From Cercis canadensis (lineage: Eukaryota; Streptophyta; Magnoliopsida; Fabales; Fabaceae): a stretch of 64,000 nt of DNA. Positions 1 to 11,934 of the stretch are shown in pieces. The notes under the pieces were generated by a model that saw only the letters and a list, made by a program, of their open reading frames with translations, was not told the DNA's origin and made no database searches. The stretch's first letter is position 1, and each line of letters opens with the position of its first letter. The position numbers and the translations under genes are program-made. The stretch spans positions 81,022 to 145,021 of the forward strand of contig QAOA01001470.1 in the NCBI GenBank assembly GCA_003255065.1. Reading direction: 5' to 3'.

Positions 1-1000
1 ACGCTAGTGTTATTTATCTGTGTGTGTGTTAGCACACAATGTAATTTTTTTTGCACTTTTCAACATTTGAAAAGGCTTAGTGTTTAAGGTGTACTAGGTA
101 ATTGTGCATCTCCCTATGTTTGTGCTGGCTAGATGTACTTTTTTATTGTACAAACACACATAGAGAGAGCATTTTACTATGGTTGTGCTGGCTAGATGTG
201 TTTTTTTTGTCGTGCACACACACACACACACACACACAAACAATTCGTCAAGAGATTTTTCAAAATCTGTATGACAATTTGAGTGAGATCAAACTTTGTC
301 ACACAAAAAAAAAAAAAGTTTATGAAGAGATTTTCTAAAATCTGCATGAAAAATTGAGTGAGATCAAACTTTATCAAGAGATTTACTCTTCAATTAGGCT
401 AAAACATATTAATACTGAAAAAGTGTCAACGATATTATTAATGAATATGACTTATCTTCAACTTTTTTAGCATTTTCAAATTATATTTTCAATTGACTAA
501 ATAAATGAAGATGTGAATTTTCTACTTTTAACACTTGCTGAATAATTATTCATTTTGTTGGCTGCAGTCCGCTCATATTCACTTCTTAAGTGAGTATGAA
601 GTATTGAATAACCACTTAAGATTAAGATTTAGGAATCATGATGTTCTTTGCATGGTTAAAAGATGTATGCAGTGAGAAATGATATACTGTATACTGTTTC
701 CATTGGGTCTTTTATATTATGTCTACTGTTTTATATTTGGTCTTTAATATGTTGTCTTTTATCTGATAACAAAATGTCATTTGTCTCATTTATTGTGACC
801 TTACATCATGGAGGATGTTTCAAGAAGCAATTTCATGTGGCTTATGTAAGAGAGAGTGTAACCCAATGAGATTACTGTGATCCAGACAGGTTTTTCAATA
901 CCTGTGTTATGAGATTTTCTTAAAGAATTAGTGTTGTGAGAAATCCTAATACAAGTGCACGTTATTGTTTCCAAGTAATAAAATGAGAGTGAGTTATCGT
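1..1000. other. AT-rich intergenic sequence, no gene
   Basis: I see no coding pattern here. There is a CA microsatellite (215-238). Two short direct duplications flank it: a 'gtgctggctagatgt' segment at about 121 and 184, and a segment ending in 'gagtgagatcaaactttrtca' at about 257-303 and 328-378. Confidence 0.6.
215..238. repeat. CA dinucleotide microsatellite
   Basis: About twelve CA units in a row, flanked by T-rich sequence. Seen directly. Confidence 0.95.
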
Positions 1001-1859
1001 TCCCATTAGAACTGACATTATCAACTACTAAAATTGGGTTAATCTCAATTTTATCTAATCAATAAGTATTGAAGAATTTTCAAGAAAGAACTTTAAATAA
1101 GTTAAAAGTAAGCTAAGACAATTAAAATGATGATTTAATCAAGAGAAAAATATCTAGATATTTTGATTTCACCATAGCTATTCTGATTTGCTATTCTTAA
1201 TTCATTAACCAAGAACAATCTTTCTAATTGCTAGCCAAGAACCCTAAATTATTTATTAGTCTTTTTCAAAGTCAAACAAAAATATTTCTAAGTTATGAAC
1301 TTACTATATTCTTATGTGAATTGTGAATAACCTAAAAATTCACTTAATTCTATGATTCTTTTTAAATGACTACATAAGTCATGGAAGTATATTCCTATCC
1401 TACATGCAACCTATAGTATTAATTTCTGTGATCTTTAATTACAAATTACCTTCTAGTCTCATTGTAATTATCTAATCAACTAATTAGTGATCAAGCAATT
1501 AGAAGCATGAAGACTTGAGAAGAAGAAGACAATTTAATAAAAGAGTTCTTGAATTAAAGAAATAGAAAATAACAGATCTTCCTAGCTAGGCTACATCATA
1601 GCCCTAAAAGGAAATTTAACTCATAGCAAAAAGAAAGAACATGATAAAGCAAAATTCAGTCATCATTCATAGAGCAGAAGAATAAAAACTCTGTGATGTA
1701 ATCCCAATCGGCTCCACAAATCTCCTCTGCAATAATTGTTTTTGTTCTCCTTCTTGTCTCTAAAGAGTTCAGAATCGAATTTCCTTAAGAATTTCTAAAA
1801 TTTCCTATTTATACTATCTTTAAAAGCCCTAAAAAAACTAAGAAAAATGATACGTGTTC

Positions 1860-2040
1860 AGAAAAATCGCGTGGGCGCTGCGGCCCTGGATTTTGGGCCT
1901 CCTTTGCCATATTTCACAAATTTCTCTATGCGCGAGTGCCGCGGCTCTGCCTTTTGGGCGCCGCAACACTGAGTTGCTATTCAGCTTTGAAGTTTCTTAC
2001 TCCAAGGGCCGCGGCATTGGGTTTTGGGCACTGCGCAGCA
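1860..2040. repeat. GC-rich LTR-like segment
   Basis: An abrupt GC-rich patch with the recurring phrase 'gcygcggc...ttttgggc' (three copies) inside AT-rich sequence. I infer it belongs to the LTR of the gypsy remnant around it. It is not a gene: the open frame across it has no recognisable domain. Confidence 0.45.
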
Positions 2041-4071
2041 CTTGAATTATGTCCCAGAAACTTTCCAATTCTTCATTCTAACCTATGAAACCTACAATTT
2101 AACATAAAACATCTCATTAAATGACAATACATCTCAATAAACAACCAAATAATTAAGTCAAAGAAATCTAAAGACTGAATATAAAACTCACTCAACAAAT
2201 ATCCTCAAACTTAACATTTACTTGTCCTCGAGCAAAGAGAAAGAGAAAAATTAAATTAAACTCAACAACTAACTAATAAAGTGAAAAATTTATTTGCTAA
2301 CTATACAGGCCTCAAAGATTTCTATTAAGCACAACTCCTAAATTTTTTTCAAAATAGTATGAATGTGTATAATTTCAACTCAAAGTTAATCTCATTTCAA
2401 TATCACTAAAATTTTCTGTGTGTGAAAGTATAGTCATTGCTTACCCTACTATTTTCACTTAAATCAAATTATGCAAATAAGCTCATAAACACATATTCTC
2501 CACTTTTATTCTCTCAAAACCTCATACGTTTGCTTTTCATGTCAATCTCTACTAATGTAAGCATTTCACAATATTGAGGATTAAAATAACTTTTGATAAG
2601 CTTGTAATGTGTGGCTGAGTTAATGGTAGGATGATGGATAAACATATGGCTTAACTCACCTATCACACAAATTCAGTTTAGAGCAAATTTTAAGAACATC
2701 ATTCTTTCTTTTTACTTCTAACCCCCCCCCCCCCCAAACTTATTTTCTTCTTTACTTTGCCATCCACTAATAGAATTCTTATTTTTGGGCCACTAAATCT
2801 CATACTCAATGCTTTCTAAGACATTCTTTTTTCTTTTTGTTTCTTTTCAATATTTGCACAATTGTCTTTTCTTTTCATTGCAAATTTTTTTTTTCTTTAC
2901 AGCATGGATGTAGTTTTTGAATTTTCATTCTTTGGTGAACATTTCATTGAAATCTTCCTTTTCTTTTATTCACCAATTCTCCTTAATTTTCCTAGCTCTA
3001 GATGCTCTCAAGACTAAAAATACATTTTAGGTGAAAGGTTCAAGTGAAAAAGATCATACAAAGGGCTAGGATTAGTGTAGGTGACAAAAAAATAAACTAA
3101 ATTAAGCTCAATGGAGTATGCTAGGGACAAAATATCAAACAAAGGGTTAGCTAGAAAGACTCAAACTAAACAAAGATGGCCTAAATCATATCCCTAATAT
3201 TGTGCAGCCTAGGATTTCGCATCGACTGACAATCAAGCAAGTTCTAGCATTCTGTGAGATTTTGAAATAACTTAATTCACATAATTATCTCCAAGCATGC
3301 AGATTTTAAATAAACAAGACCATGTGCTCAGTAATTCAGGAAATTTTAGTTAGAAAAAAATTAACATAATAGTTAATGAGAAACACAAACACAAAAATTA
3401 TCATTTTTCTAGAGCTGTAAACAGTGAAAATCAATTTTATTATTAGCCTAAGTTAAACATAAAAAAAAAATTTACTTTATTCTATTTTACAAACTAAAGA
3501 AAAATAAAAATTAAACATAAAAACTATCTATAAAAACATTTAAAGATACCCAATAATTTAAGTGCAAGTCAATACAGCAGCTCAGAAAATAATTTTTCAC
3601 CCCCAAACTTAAAGGAAACATTGTCCTCAATGTTTAAAGCAAAGAAGAAAAAGATGTTAAGACTTCCCTAAAATGGAGATAGATCACTTTGCATCATCAT
3701 CAGGTGGAGTTGCTGGGGGGAATAAAAGTTATGAATTTTAAACCTTGAACAAAAAAAAAATTAAACACATAAGCATGAAAATAAAAATAAACGACTAAAC
3801 AAAACTTAAGAGAAAGGGTTAAAAAGATTGGGTTGCCTCCCAAAAAGTGTTTGTTTTATAGTCTTCATCCTAACTGCCTCTGAAATAAATTAACCAGGAT
3901 AAAAAATGGTATTGGAAGTCTTCTAGAACTTTACTCCACTATCTCTATAAGCCTTGGTTTGTTGGTCATTCTCCTTTAATCTCCATACCTCGTTTCCATC
4001 TCCAAAGCAAGAAGACTTCTTGAGGTGCTCCAAAAGAATCTTTTGGAATGATGGCTTATTCTTTTTATTTT

Positions 4072-4533
4072 TTATTTTTTATGAGACTCAACTATAAGCA
4101 CAGGTCTAGCCATTGGCTTCTTGAAAATTTTATCATCTTGGACCTCTAAATCAAGAGGTTTTTCCTTATTTGTCATCCCTATGGTGCGAGTTTCAATATT
4201 ATTGCTTTTATTTATAGTGTCAATTTTACAGCATACACTCACTTCTTTCGGATGCTTTATTTTTTTGAAAACTTTGAAGGACACTTGATCACCTTGTACT
4301 CTCAGAGTAAGTTGGCCCTTTTGCACATCAATAAGAGCTTTCTCAGTTGCTAAAAATGGATGACCAAGAATGATTGGGAGTTCTTGGTCCTCTTCCATGT
4401 CAAGCACAACAAAATCCGCTGGAAAGATGAACTTGTCCACTTTCACCAATACATCCTCTAGGATTCTCCTTAGACACTTGATTGATCTATCTACCAATGT
4501 CAAGGAGATGGAGGTTGGCTTGACTTTTCCTAG
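4072..4533 (-). pseudogene. gypsy gag-pol fragment with retropepsin-like domain
   Basis: This open frame encodes a retropepsin-like aspartic protease region of a plant Ty3/gypsy polyprotein. It reads VDRSIKCLRRILEDVLVKVD, then FPADFVVLDMEED, then ELPIILGHPFLAT, the usual order of the second half of the protease, followed by an unconserved linker. The N-terminal half with the catalytic D-S/T-G is missing: homology stops at the 'LGKVKPTS' segment near 4533, where a 21-bp repeat array belonging to the neighbouring MULE begins. The frame stays open into that array (to 4752), but those residues are antisense to the MULE repeat and not retroviral. Family assignment is confident; lineage (Athila/Tat) is inference. 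Confidence 0.75.
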
Positions 4534-4700
4534 GGAGAAGATAGGAATGTAGAGGGAGAAGGTAGGGATGCAAAAGGTGAAAATAAGAATGCAGAGGAAG
4601 AAGATAGGGATGCAAAGGGTGAAAATAAGAATGCAGAGGGTGAAAATAGGGATGCAGAGGGTGAGATTAGGGATTTGAACAGAGAAGATAGGGATGCTGA
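4534..4700 (+). repeat. 21-bp minisatellite coding an acidic heptad
   Basis: About seven to eight imperfect copies of a 21-bp unit (for example GGTGAAAATAAGAATGCAGAG). In the plus frame each copy gives a seven-residue acidic unit like GENRNAE, leading into the acidic N-terminal region of the MULE transposase. Just after it (4718-4800) are two copies of a 39-bp unit starting GGGAGTAGCAAG. Confidence 0.8.
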
Positions 4701-7493
4701 AGAAGAAAGGCAGAATGAGGGAGTAGCAAGGGTAGGAGAAGAAGAAAGCCACAGTGAGGGAGTAGCAAGAGTATTAGAAGAAGAGAGGCACAGTGAGGGA
4801 GAAGACAGGGATTCAGACGAAGAAATCAGACGCACACATGAAAGGCCAAGGCACACGGAAAATGAAGACATTAACTTGGAGAAATACATTGATGATGATG
4901 AAGGGCACATAATGGACGAGGAGGAAGACAGTGACGAGGAGGAAGAGGACATAATGGATTCAGAGGAAGACAATAAGGATGAGTCATATGTTGTGGCTGA
5001 GAGTGGCTCAGACGAAAGAGATGATGACTTGTTTGAGATGTACACAGAATAGAAGCTATGCAATGAAGTGCACATGAACAAGACTGTTGTTGTAAATGAT
5101 GAAGCAGATGATGGGCTACAAGGTAATCCATTCGAGGGTGACGATACATATGAGAGTAAAGAATTGATAAGCTGTGCAGAGTCTGATGAAGAACAATGTT
5201 AGAAAAATAAGATAACGTGGCCAGAGTTTAATGAGAATGTGGCTTATAGGAGTGTCACATTTGAGGTGGGGATGATGTTCAAGAACATGACAAGCTTTAA
5301 GCAAGCTGTGAGAGACTACACAGTGCATGAAGGAAGACAGGTAAAGTTTGTGAAAAATGATGCAGTGAGGTGCATAGTAAAGTGTAAAAATGCTTGTCCA
5401 TGAAAGATTTAATGCAATTGGGCTAAGGACATTCAGTCCATTCAAGTGAAGACTTTCAACCCAAACCATAACTGCTCCCGCTCATTGAAGATACCACAAG
5501 CTAGTTCTAAGTGGCTTGCAGACAAGTTGATTGACTTTCTCAGAACAGTGACAAGGCCAATAGACATTGATGTTATCAATCACATAAGAAACACGTACGC
5601 CATGAACGTGGGTTCATGGTTGTACCCAAGGCATATAGAACATGGAGTAAGGCAAGGCAAATAATGGAAGGAAGTGAAAGAGAGCAATATACTTGGCTGT
5701 GGGATTATTGTCAAGAGTTAAAGAACTTTAACAAGAAGAACACAATGAAGTTAGTTGTCAACAGGCCGTAACTTTATTTGATGCCTACCTTTGGTAGCAT
5801 TTACATATGCTTTGATGCTTGTAAGCAAGGGTTCTTAGCTAGTTGTAGGCCCATAATTGGAATGGATGTGGCATTTTTGAGAAGGTATTACGGGGGTGTT
5901 CTATTGGCTACTATTGGACAAGATGGTAACAATGGCTTCTTTCCAATTGTAATAGCAGTTGTTGGCAGGTAGACAAAGGAAACATAGGCTTGGTTCCTTA
6001 CCCTATTACTTGAAGACATTGGGAGAGATCGTCGGTGGACATTCATTAGTGACAAGCAAAAGGTAATAACTCACTGGCTATAAATAGTTCAGATTGTCTA
6101 TGTTTTCTTGCAATTTCTTTCTTGCTAAAAGGTTGAATGGTAATATACTGATTTATGCATATGTGTAAGGTTTGTGCCTACTTTTGAGTCTGTATTGCCG
6201 GAGGTGGAACACAGGTATTGTGTGAGGCATATCTACACCAATTTTGCTAGAAACTTTAAAGGGAAACAGTACAAAGACATGTTGTGGGCTTGTGCAAGAT
6301 CTACTACCATGAAGACATTTAATAATAACATGCAGAAGTTGAAAGATTTGAATGACCATGCTTGAGATTATCTGAACAAGAGTAATCCAAGGATGTGGAC
6401 TAGAGCTAGATTTAGTACACATTCAAAGAGCTAGGTTTTGACCAATAACATGTGTGAGCAATTCAACAAGAAGATTCTACTAGCAAGGGGTAAGCCTCTA
6501 GTGTCAATGTTGGAAGACATTAGGCTTTACATCATGAACAAGATGACTGGTAACAGAAAGAAAGTGGACAGATTCAATGACGAAATTTGTCCTAAGGCTA
6601 AACATTTACTTTCAACACTTATGTGGGACAGTAAGCAGTGGTTACCTCATTGGATAGGGGACCCATATGAAGCTCAGTTTGAGATCTTTGTTGATTCACT
6701 CACTAGATTTGTGGTGAATATTAAGGAAGGGACATGCAGCTGTAGAGTGTGGGATCTCTGTGATATTCCATGTGTGCATGTCATTTATGCTATTTCCTGG
6801 CACCATGAAAATGCTGACAAATTTGTTCATATACATTTGAGGACTGTTGCATTTAGGGCTGCATACACATCTTTCATAGATGTTGTTAATGACAAAAATT
6901 TGTGGCCATCTACAAGACTTGATTCGGTTCAACCATCACCGTTGAGAAGACCAGCTGATAGATCCAAAACTCAAAGGAAAAAGGATCTTGTGGATAAGGA
7001 AGAAAAACAGCAAGCACAAGAACAAGAACAAGCTGTTAAGCCATACAAGATGCAGAGAAGATTGGTGCATACATGCTCAAAGTGTGACAGAGATGGATAT
7101 AATAGAAGGAATTGCAAGGGGCCTCCTGCAGAAAAAGTTAAAAAACCTAAGGTAAATCCATTTTAATTCCATACTTACTAAATATGATTCTAGTTTTCTA
7201 CATCTGACATCTATTTCATCATGCATAATTAGACATCAAGTAGAGCTAAAACACCACGGAGAGTAGATGGAGCTTGTGAGAATCCCACTGTTGCAGCAGA
7301 GAGGCATCCTGGTGAAGGTTCTTCTGCTATTACACTAGACGGTAACCAACAAGTGAGGTCTTCTAGGGCTGACCTGTCAAGCTGTTTGTTTCTTTTAATG
7401 CCACTTTCCTTACCCTGTTTTTCTGTTGTTGCTTGTGAATGTGCAGACCCATGTGTAACCCTTAACGAGGCAAACACTGGAGTGAGCAAGTGA
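4630..7493 (+). pseudogene. MURA-type MULE transposase, degraded
   Basis: This encodes, in pieces, the transposase that cuts and moves Mutator-like elements. In order: an acidic low-complexity N-terminus (4630-5050); a MuDR DNA-binding-like region starting FEVGMMFKNMTSFKQAVRDY (about 5260) and running to HIRNTYAMNVG (5577-5613); the DDE catalytic core with YICFDACKQGFLASCRPIIG at 5808-5868; LPEVEHRYCVRHIYTNFARN; and a SWIM zinc finger CSCRVWDLCDIPCVHV at about 6736. A zinc-knuckle-like CSKCDRDGYNRRNC follows at about 7075, with its histidine replaced by tyrosine. Likely introns lie at about 6063-6170 and 7153-7232. In-frame stops (near 5201, 5401 and 5662) and frame changes make it a pseudogene. 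Confidence 0.85.
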
Positions 7494-7499
7494 AAGAGT

Positions 7500-8266
7500 G
7501 AGAATAGCATATGGATCCTATGTCCATAGGTCCCAAGAGACTGTACAAAGCAACACCACACTTGGGTATGAGCCGGCTAATGCAACAAATGGGCCAACTG
7601 CAAATGGAACTGGGTCACTAGGAAAGAGGACTCGGTCACTGCAACAAGGGCATCAAAAGATTGATTATAATTTCGTGTTGGCATTTAATGCATTTTGTTA
7701 CATTTTGGAATATTGTTACATTTTGAGATTTTGTTACATGAGTGGTAATTATTAGGAGGTTTTGTGATACATTTAGGAATTGTATTATTCATCTATTTTG
7801 TGAAACTGTATGTAATACGAAATTTGTACTTATCAATGCAAATGAATTTTTAGTTATTTGTCAGAAATTAGTGTATACTTTTTTCAACTTTTGTGTCTGT
7901 TTTTCTTGTCAGAAATTTGTGAATTGGTTGTTTCCATTGTACAGACATACATACTGGACAATGGATCCATGATCTTTAATGTCTCTTAAGTGTGGTAGTT
8001 TGACAATTGTAATATTGTTTGACAAATTTCTTCACATAAATGTGTCAATTGTAATTGCATACAACAAAATAGTAGAATTAGTTCATGTTAATTTTTTTTT
8101 TATTCAAGTTTCACATCCATTATTAACTACAAAGGATAATAAGGAATGCACACAACCATAAACAATAACTACTTCTCATCATATAGAAATTTTCAACATC
8201 AATATTTGAAATAGGATACACCATTACACATTCAAAACCATATCAATATAATACAAATAGTTTAAA
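7500..8266. other. AT-rich spacer between convergent MULE ORFs
   Basis: No domain is recognisable. Short open frames here are low-complexity. The stretch probably holds the 3' ends of the two convergent MULE transcripts. Confidence 0.5.
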
Positions 8267-8716
8267 CTAAATAACATGAAAAGTAAATACAATCCAACTC
8301 AAAACAAGCATTACCCCTAACACCCTAACCCAACACTTCTCCTTTTCTATTGTCTTATCATGTTCAATAGCAATGAATTTCATTTTCTTCAAATCATTCT
8401 TTGTCTTCAACTTAAACTCTTCCAAAGTCATGACTTTGTCCTTAAGACTCTCCAAGCAATCCACTCTACCCGAAATTTTTTCCATGACATAAACATTGAC
8501 ATGGTTTGAAGATTGGCACCTATCCACCCATTCAAAAAATTTACACTTCAAATCAGTCATCTTGTACAATGGGCACCTCAGAAATTCTTTACTCGGATTA
8601 GCTCCTGTTTTCGATTTCAGCAACACATAGGGGAGGTCATGCTCGCATACCTTTCCACCACCAGCAGCATATGAAGATGAAGAGTGACCCGAAAATGAAT
8701 CCCTAGCACCACTCAT
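8267..8716 (-). CDS. GRF-type zinc-finger, single-TM protein (MULE-borne)
   Basis: An intact 149-residue ORF. Residues 24-65 form a GRF-type zinc finger: Cys24, His26, Cys48 and Cys58 are the expected metal ligands, with the family signature P..LL.SKT..NP...F.RCP.Y and the closing FFEWVD. GRF fingers bind nucleic acid in enzymes such as topoisomerase III and NEIL3. Residues 85-125 are rich in Lys, Glu and Leu and look helical or coiled coil. The last 19 residues are a hydrophobic tail (LGVMLVLSWIVFTFHVI), probably one membrane segment. Small plant proteins with GRF finger, coiled coil and C-terminal membrane tail are common and often lie beside MULE transposases. The start at 8716 is the first Met; the upstream flank (8717-9117) is the element's terminal region and probably its promoter. 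It is intact while the neighbouring transposase is broken. Function is unknown. Confidence 0.7.
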   Translation of the reverse strand: MSGARDSFSGHSSSSYAAGGGKVCEHDLPYVLLKSKTGANPSKEFLRCPLYKMTDLKCKFFEWVDRCQSSNHVNVYVMEKISGRVDCLESLKDKVMTLEEFKLKTKNDLKKMKFIAIEHDKTIEKEKCWVRVLGVMLVLSWIVFTFHVI

Positions 8717-9239
8717 TCTTCTTTTTCTTTAAAAATGCGAAGCTTGAATGTGTGGATTAAAGCTTCAGAATGTAACTCTTGAAAATCCATCTCTCCGTCA
8801 ATTGCCTCTTTCAACTGGAGCACGGGGCTGCAATGTAGAAGATTATGCTTAGAGGGCATTTAAAATGGGACAAACGACGTCATCTTGCCCAATCAGCAAA
8901 TGATGCTCTTCACAGGCTGCGACATGGCATTTAACAATGACACATAAGCCTTTTAACAACCACATCATCATTTCCGTCATTCAACTTAATGAAAGTTAGA
9001 CAGAGAGATTTGATTGAAGCGAAATTGACAAGTGAGGGACTTGATTAAATTATTTTGGCAATGAGGGACTAAATTGATAGCACCCAATATAGTGAGGGAC
9101 GAAAATATGGTTTTAGTCGATTTCTTTACTTTCTTCTGTGATTGATGTGCGTGAATTTGTTAAGGATGATGGCATAAGCATAGAGCAATGAGCTTAAACA
9201 TATCATTTATTGAAATTCTAGTAATTTTTTTTAATTTAA

Positions 9240-10226
9240 TTTTAGCTTGTACTTGATGAAAGAATATATTGGGAATTACTAATGAGTTGTCTCAAGCACT
9301 ACAAAGAAGTAATCAAGATATTGTAAATGCTATAATATTAGTTAAAATATGCAAAGAAATATTACAAAGCATGAGAAATGATGATTGGCGTAATTTACTA
9401 AATGAAGTACCATTGTTTTGTTAGAAGGAAAATATATGAATAATACGCTCATGACATAAGGAAAATCAAGGCATAAAGTTCAAAAAGTTTTAAATTTGCA
9501 TCACTTTCAAATTGAGTTATTCTATCAAGTGATTGATAAACAACTTCAAGAACTTAACAATAGATTTACAAAGGTGAACAACTTGAAACATATATCATAG
9601 ATGTTCGTTATGATTATCAATTTTTAAAGTTAAATGAGATTAGTTATTTTTCTGAAATGTTAGTGAAAACTAAAAAGTATATTATGTATCCAATGATATA
9701 TTTATTTTTAAAGTTAAATTTGATTTTGCTCCTGACAACTGCAACAGTTGAAAGATGTTTCTCTATAATTAGTTTTGTGAAGAATTGAATGCACAATTGT
9801 ATAGGTGATGAATGATTGAATGATTGTTTGGTCATATACATAGAGATATGTATTTTTGTTAGTATTGAAAATGAAAAGATCATACAACATTTTAAAAATA
9901 TGAAAACACATAGAAAACAATTGTAATTTGTAAAAGTTGAGGTATCTTGTGTTTTTTGGCTATAAAATTATGTATTTTGTGTGTGTGAGACATTGAGTGT
10001 AATTGAAGATTTGGTAATAATAAGAATTACTTTTGTAATCTCTCATTTTTTCCTAATGAATTGCTTCTCATTTCTCACTCATGAATGTAAGTTTTACATT
10101 AAAATTAAATCACATTATATTGTGATTTTAAATTGTTGTTTTATTGTTTATGTTTATGTACAACATTTTTTTTTAGTAAAAATATTTATAGTATATTTAT
10201 TATCTCCACTAGTTAATATTTTTGGA
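9240..10226 (+). mobile_element. hAT transposon remnant (DUF4371/hATC type)
   Basis: Degenerate plus-strand translation matches plant hAT-like transposases of the TTF-zinc-finger/DUF4371 type: ELSQALQRSNQDIVNA (about 9277), FYQVIDKQLQELNNRFT (about 9521), then the C-terminal dimerisation region LLTTATVERCFS followed by NDCLVIYIE and FKNMKTHRKQL (9720-9927). Several stops interrupt it. An AT-rich 3' tail ends near 10226 with 'ttggatccgccatt', resembling the 'ctccgcc' ends I know from this hAT group. The N-terminal two thirds are missing. Confidence 0.7.
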
Positions 10227-10227
10227 T

Positions 10228-11080
10228 CCGCCATTAATTATGAAAGAGTGCTATGAAGTAGAAGTGTGTGAGATAAAAATTTATAGGATATTGAGAATTA
10301 CAAGAGATATTGTTGAAGGTTATGAGAAAGATCAATATGTAAAATTTTGGGATTATGCTCAAGAACTTAGGAGAACCAACCCAAACTCTATTGTGTTAAT
10401 GGATGTTGAGAGACCAACACTTAAATCACCATCTATATTTAACAAATTCTATGTGTACTTGGATGCTTGTAAGAGAGGGTTCATGACTAGTTGTAGACCG
10501 CTTATTAGATTTTATGTGTTTTTCTTAAAAGACTACTATAAGGGAATATTGTTGGTAGCTATAGCTCAAGCTGAAGACTGGTTATTCTATCCAATTGCAT
10601 ATACAATTCTATATTTGGAGACAAAGGAGACTTGGTCCTGGTTCTTGACTCTCTTGATTGAAGATCTTGGTCATCCAAGATACCACGAATACAATTTCAT
10701 TTCTGACCAATGGAAGGTAAATTCCTTTCATCACTATTTTCTTGAATCAATTGATTGAATGAGTAGAACTCAGATCTTAACTATGTAAAACTGTTTTTGT
10801 AGGGATCAGTGCCATTCATGAAACAAGTGCTACTAGGTGTGTCACACATATTATATATAAGACATGTCTGGGCTAATTTCTCAAGGAAGTGGAAAGATGC
10901 TAACCTTAGAAAATTAATGTGATTTGCTGCTAAGTCACATACAATAGAGGAGTGGGAGAAGAATCTAGTCAAGATCATGCTATTAATAAGTATGTAACAA
11001 CATAGTTAAGGCTAAAAACATCAATAATATGGACTAGAGCTGCCTTCAGTTGTTTTACAAAATATCATAATTGTATCAAT
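10228..11080 (+). pseudogene. second MULE transposase fragment
   Basis: A separate MURA-type fragment, different from the one at 4630. It reads YVYLDACKRGFMTSCRPLI (the DDE-core region), then YPIAYTILYLETKETWSWFL, then EDLGHPRYHEYNFISDQWK, an apparent intron of about 85 bp from 10716, and HILYIRHVWANFSRKWKDAN. The frame then decays. N-terminus, SWIM finger and termini are absent. Its right end is cut at 11083 by the start of an LTR, so the LTR probably inserted into it. Confidence 0.75.
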
Positions 11081-11125
11081 AACTGTAGACACCGTATTTT
11101 ATTCGAGTGCTTCTTATTTCAAAAA

Positions 11126-11157
11126 GAAAAGAGAGAGAGAGAGAGAGAGAGAGAGAA
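11126..11157. repeat. GA microsatellite
   Basis: A run of alternating G and A near the start of the LTR. Confidence 0.9.
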
Positions 11158-11934
11158 ATTTAAGATATTGAATTTTAAAAATTTAAAATCTTGTATCTTT
11201 TGAATTTGCCAAAATAATGCATCAAACCATGATTTTTGAAAACATGTAAGTTCTTAGTTTTTAGTTTATTTTTTTTATATTTTATTTGGGTTTTTATAAT
11301 AAAATATGTCATAGTCTCATTACCTTAGCTTAGTCCAATTTTTTTTGGAGTCTAACTCAAATCTCCCATTTAGCCCACTTGGCCCATTTCTTTTTAGTGT
11401 TTTAAATTTTTACAAGTGAACAATAAATTTATTTCTATTAAGTGAATCAAAAAGAGAAAAAAAAAAAGAAAGAGAAAAGCAAAGGAAATCAACAAAAAAA
11501 AAAAAAGAACAAGAAGAAGAGAGAAATAAAGAGAGAGTTGAAGAGAGAAAAGGGAAGAAGAAAGGAAGAGAGAATGAGGAACTTGGGAGAAAGGAAAAGA
11601 ACCAAAGAGAGGAAAAAAATATGAATCTCCATCAAATTCATTCTACAAGAGTAATCTATGCCTTATTCTCCCATTTTTTCTGCTAATATTTAGATTCATG
11701 GTGAATAATTTGTCTATTTGTTGTTATGTATGAATGAATATATTGAATTTCTAAATCATAGTATAGTTTAATAGAGTTTGAGATTGATTATTATAGTTCT
11801 AGGGTACCCATAGTGTTGGATTCCTAAATTTAAGTTCAATTTCTGATGTTGATATAGAAATAATTTCCATTTTGAGACTTTGAGTTGTTTATTTGATTTA
11901 TTATACTTGGTTTGATTATGGATTGTGCATTTTC

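Larger units (their letters stand above)
1000..4533 (-). mobile_element. Athila/Tat-like Ty3/gypsy remnant
   Basis: A decayed LTR retrotransposon read on the minus strand. The only recognisable coding part is a protease segment at 4072-4533. Downstream of it (leftward) lies 'gggttgcctccc' at about 3831, the complement of a GGGAGGCAACCC stretch that I associate with sequence after pol in Athila-like elements. A 'cccccaaacttaaagg' stretch follows at about 3600. The left part resembles LTR sequence, with an unusually GC-rich patch (1860-2040) in an AT-rich surround. No reverse transcriptase or integrase is visible, so the element is internally deleted. Outer boundaries are approximate and no target duplication was found. 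Confidence 0.55.
4534..9117. mobile_element. Mutator-like element (MULE), two convergent ORFs
   Basis: A DNA transposon with a MURA-type transposase pseudogene on plus (about 4630-7493) and a GRF zinc-finger ORF on minus (8267-8716), arranged tail to tail as mudrA and mudrB are in maize MuDR. The right end is taken near 9117, where 'gtgagggac' phrases recur (about 9032, 9062, 9091) as in plant transposon termini. The left end is missing or unrecognised: the element abuts a gypsy protease fragment at 4533 and I found no inverted copy of the right end. No target duplication could be seen. Confidence 0.6.

Noticed and set aside
215-238. CRISPR-like array or other spaced repeat
   Set aside because: It is a simple dinucleotide run; no spaced direct repeats of CRISPR type occur in the window, as expected for a plant.
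1854-2045. 63-residue ORF in the GC-rich patch
   Set aside because: Repetitive phrase typical of LTR sequence, no domain.
4534-4752. N-terminal 75 residues of the minus-strand ORF, Ile/Phe/Ser-rich
   Set aside because: They are the antisense reading of the 21-bp acidic repeat in the MULE, not part of the gypsy protease.
11442-11624. Lysine/glutamate-rich ORF
   Set aside because: Low-complexity purine stretch inside an LTR; no conserved features.
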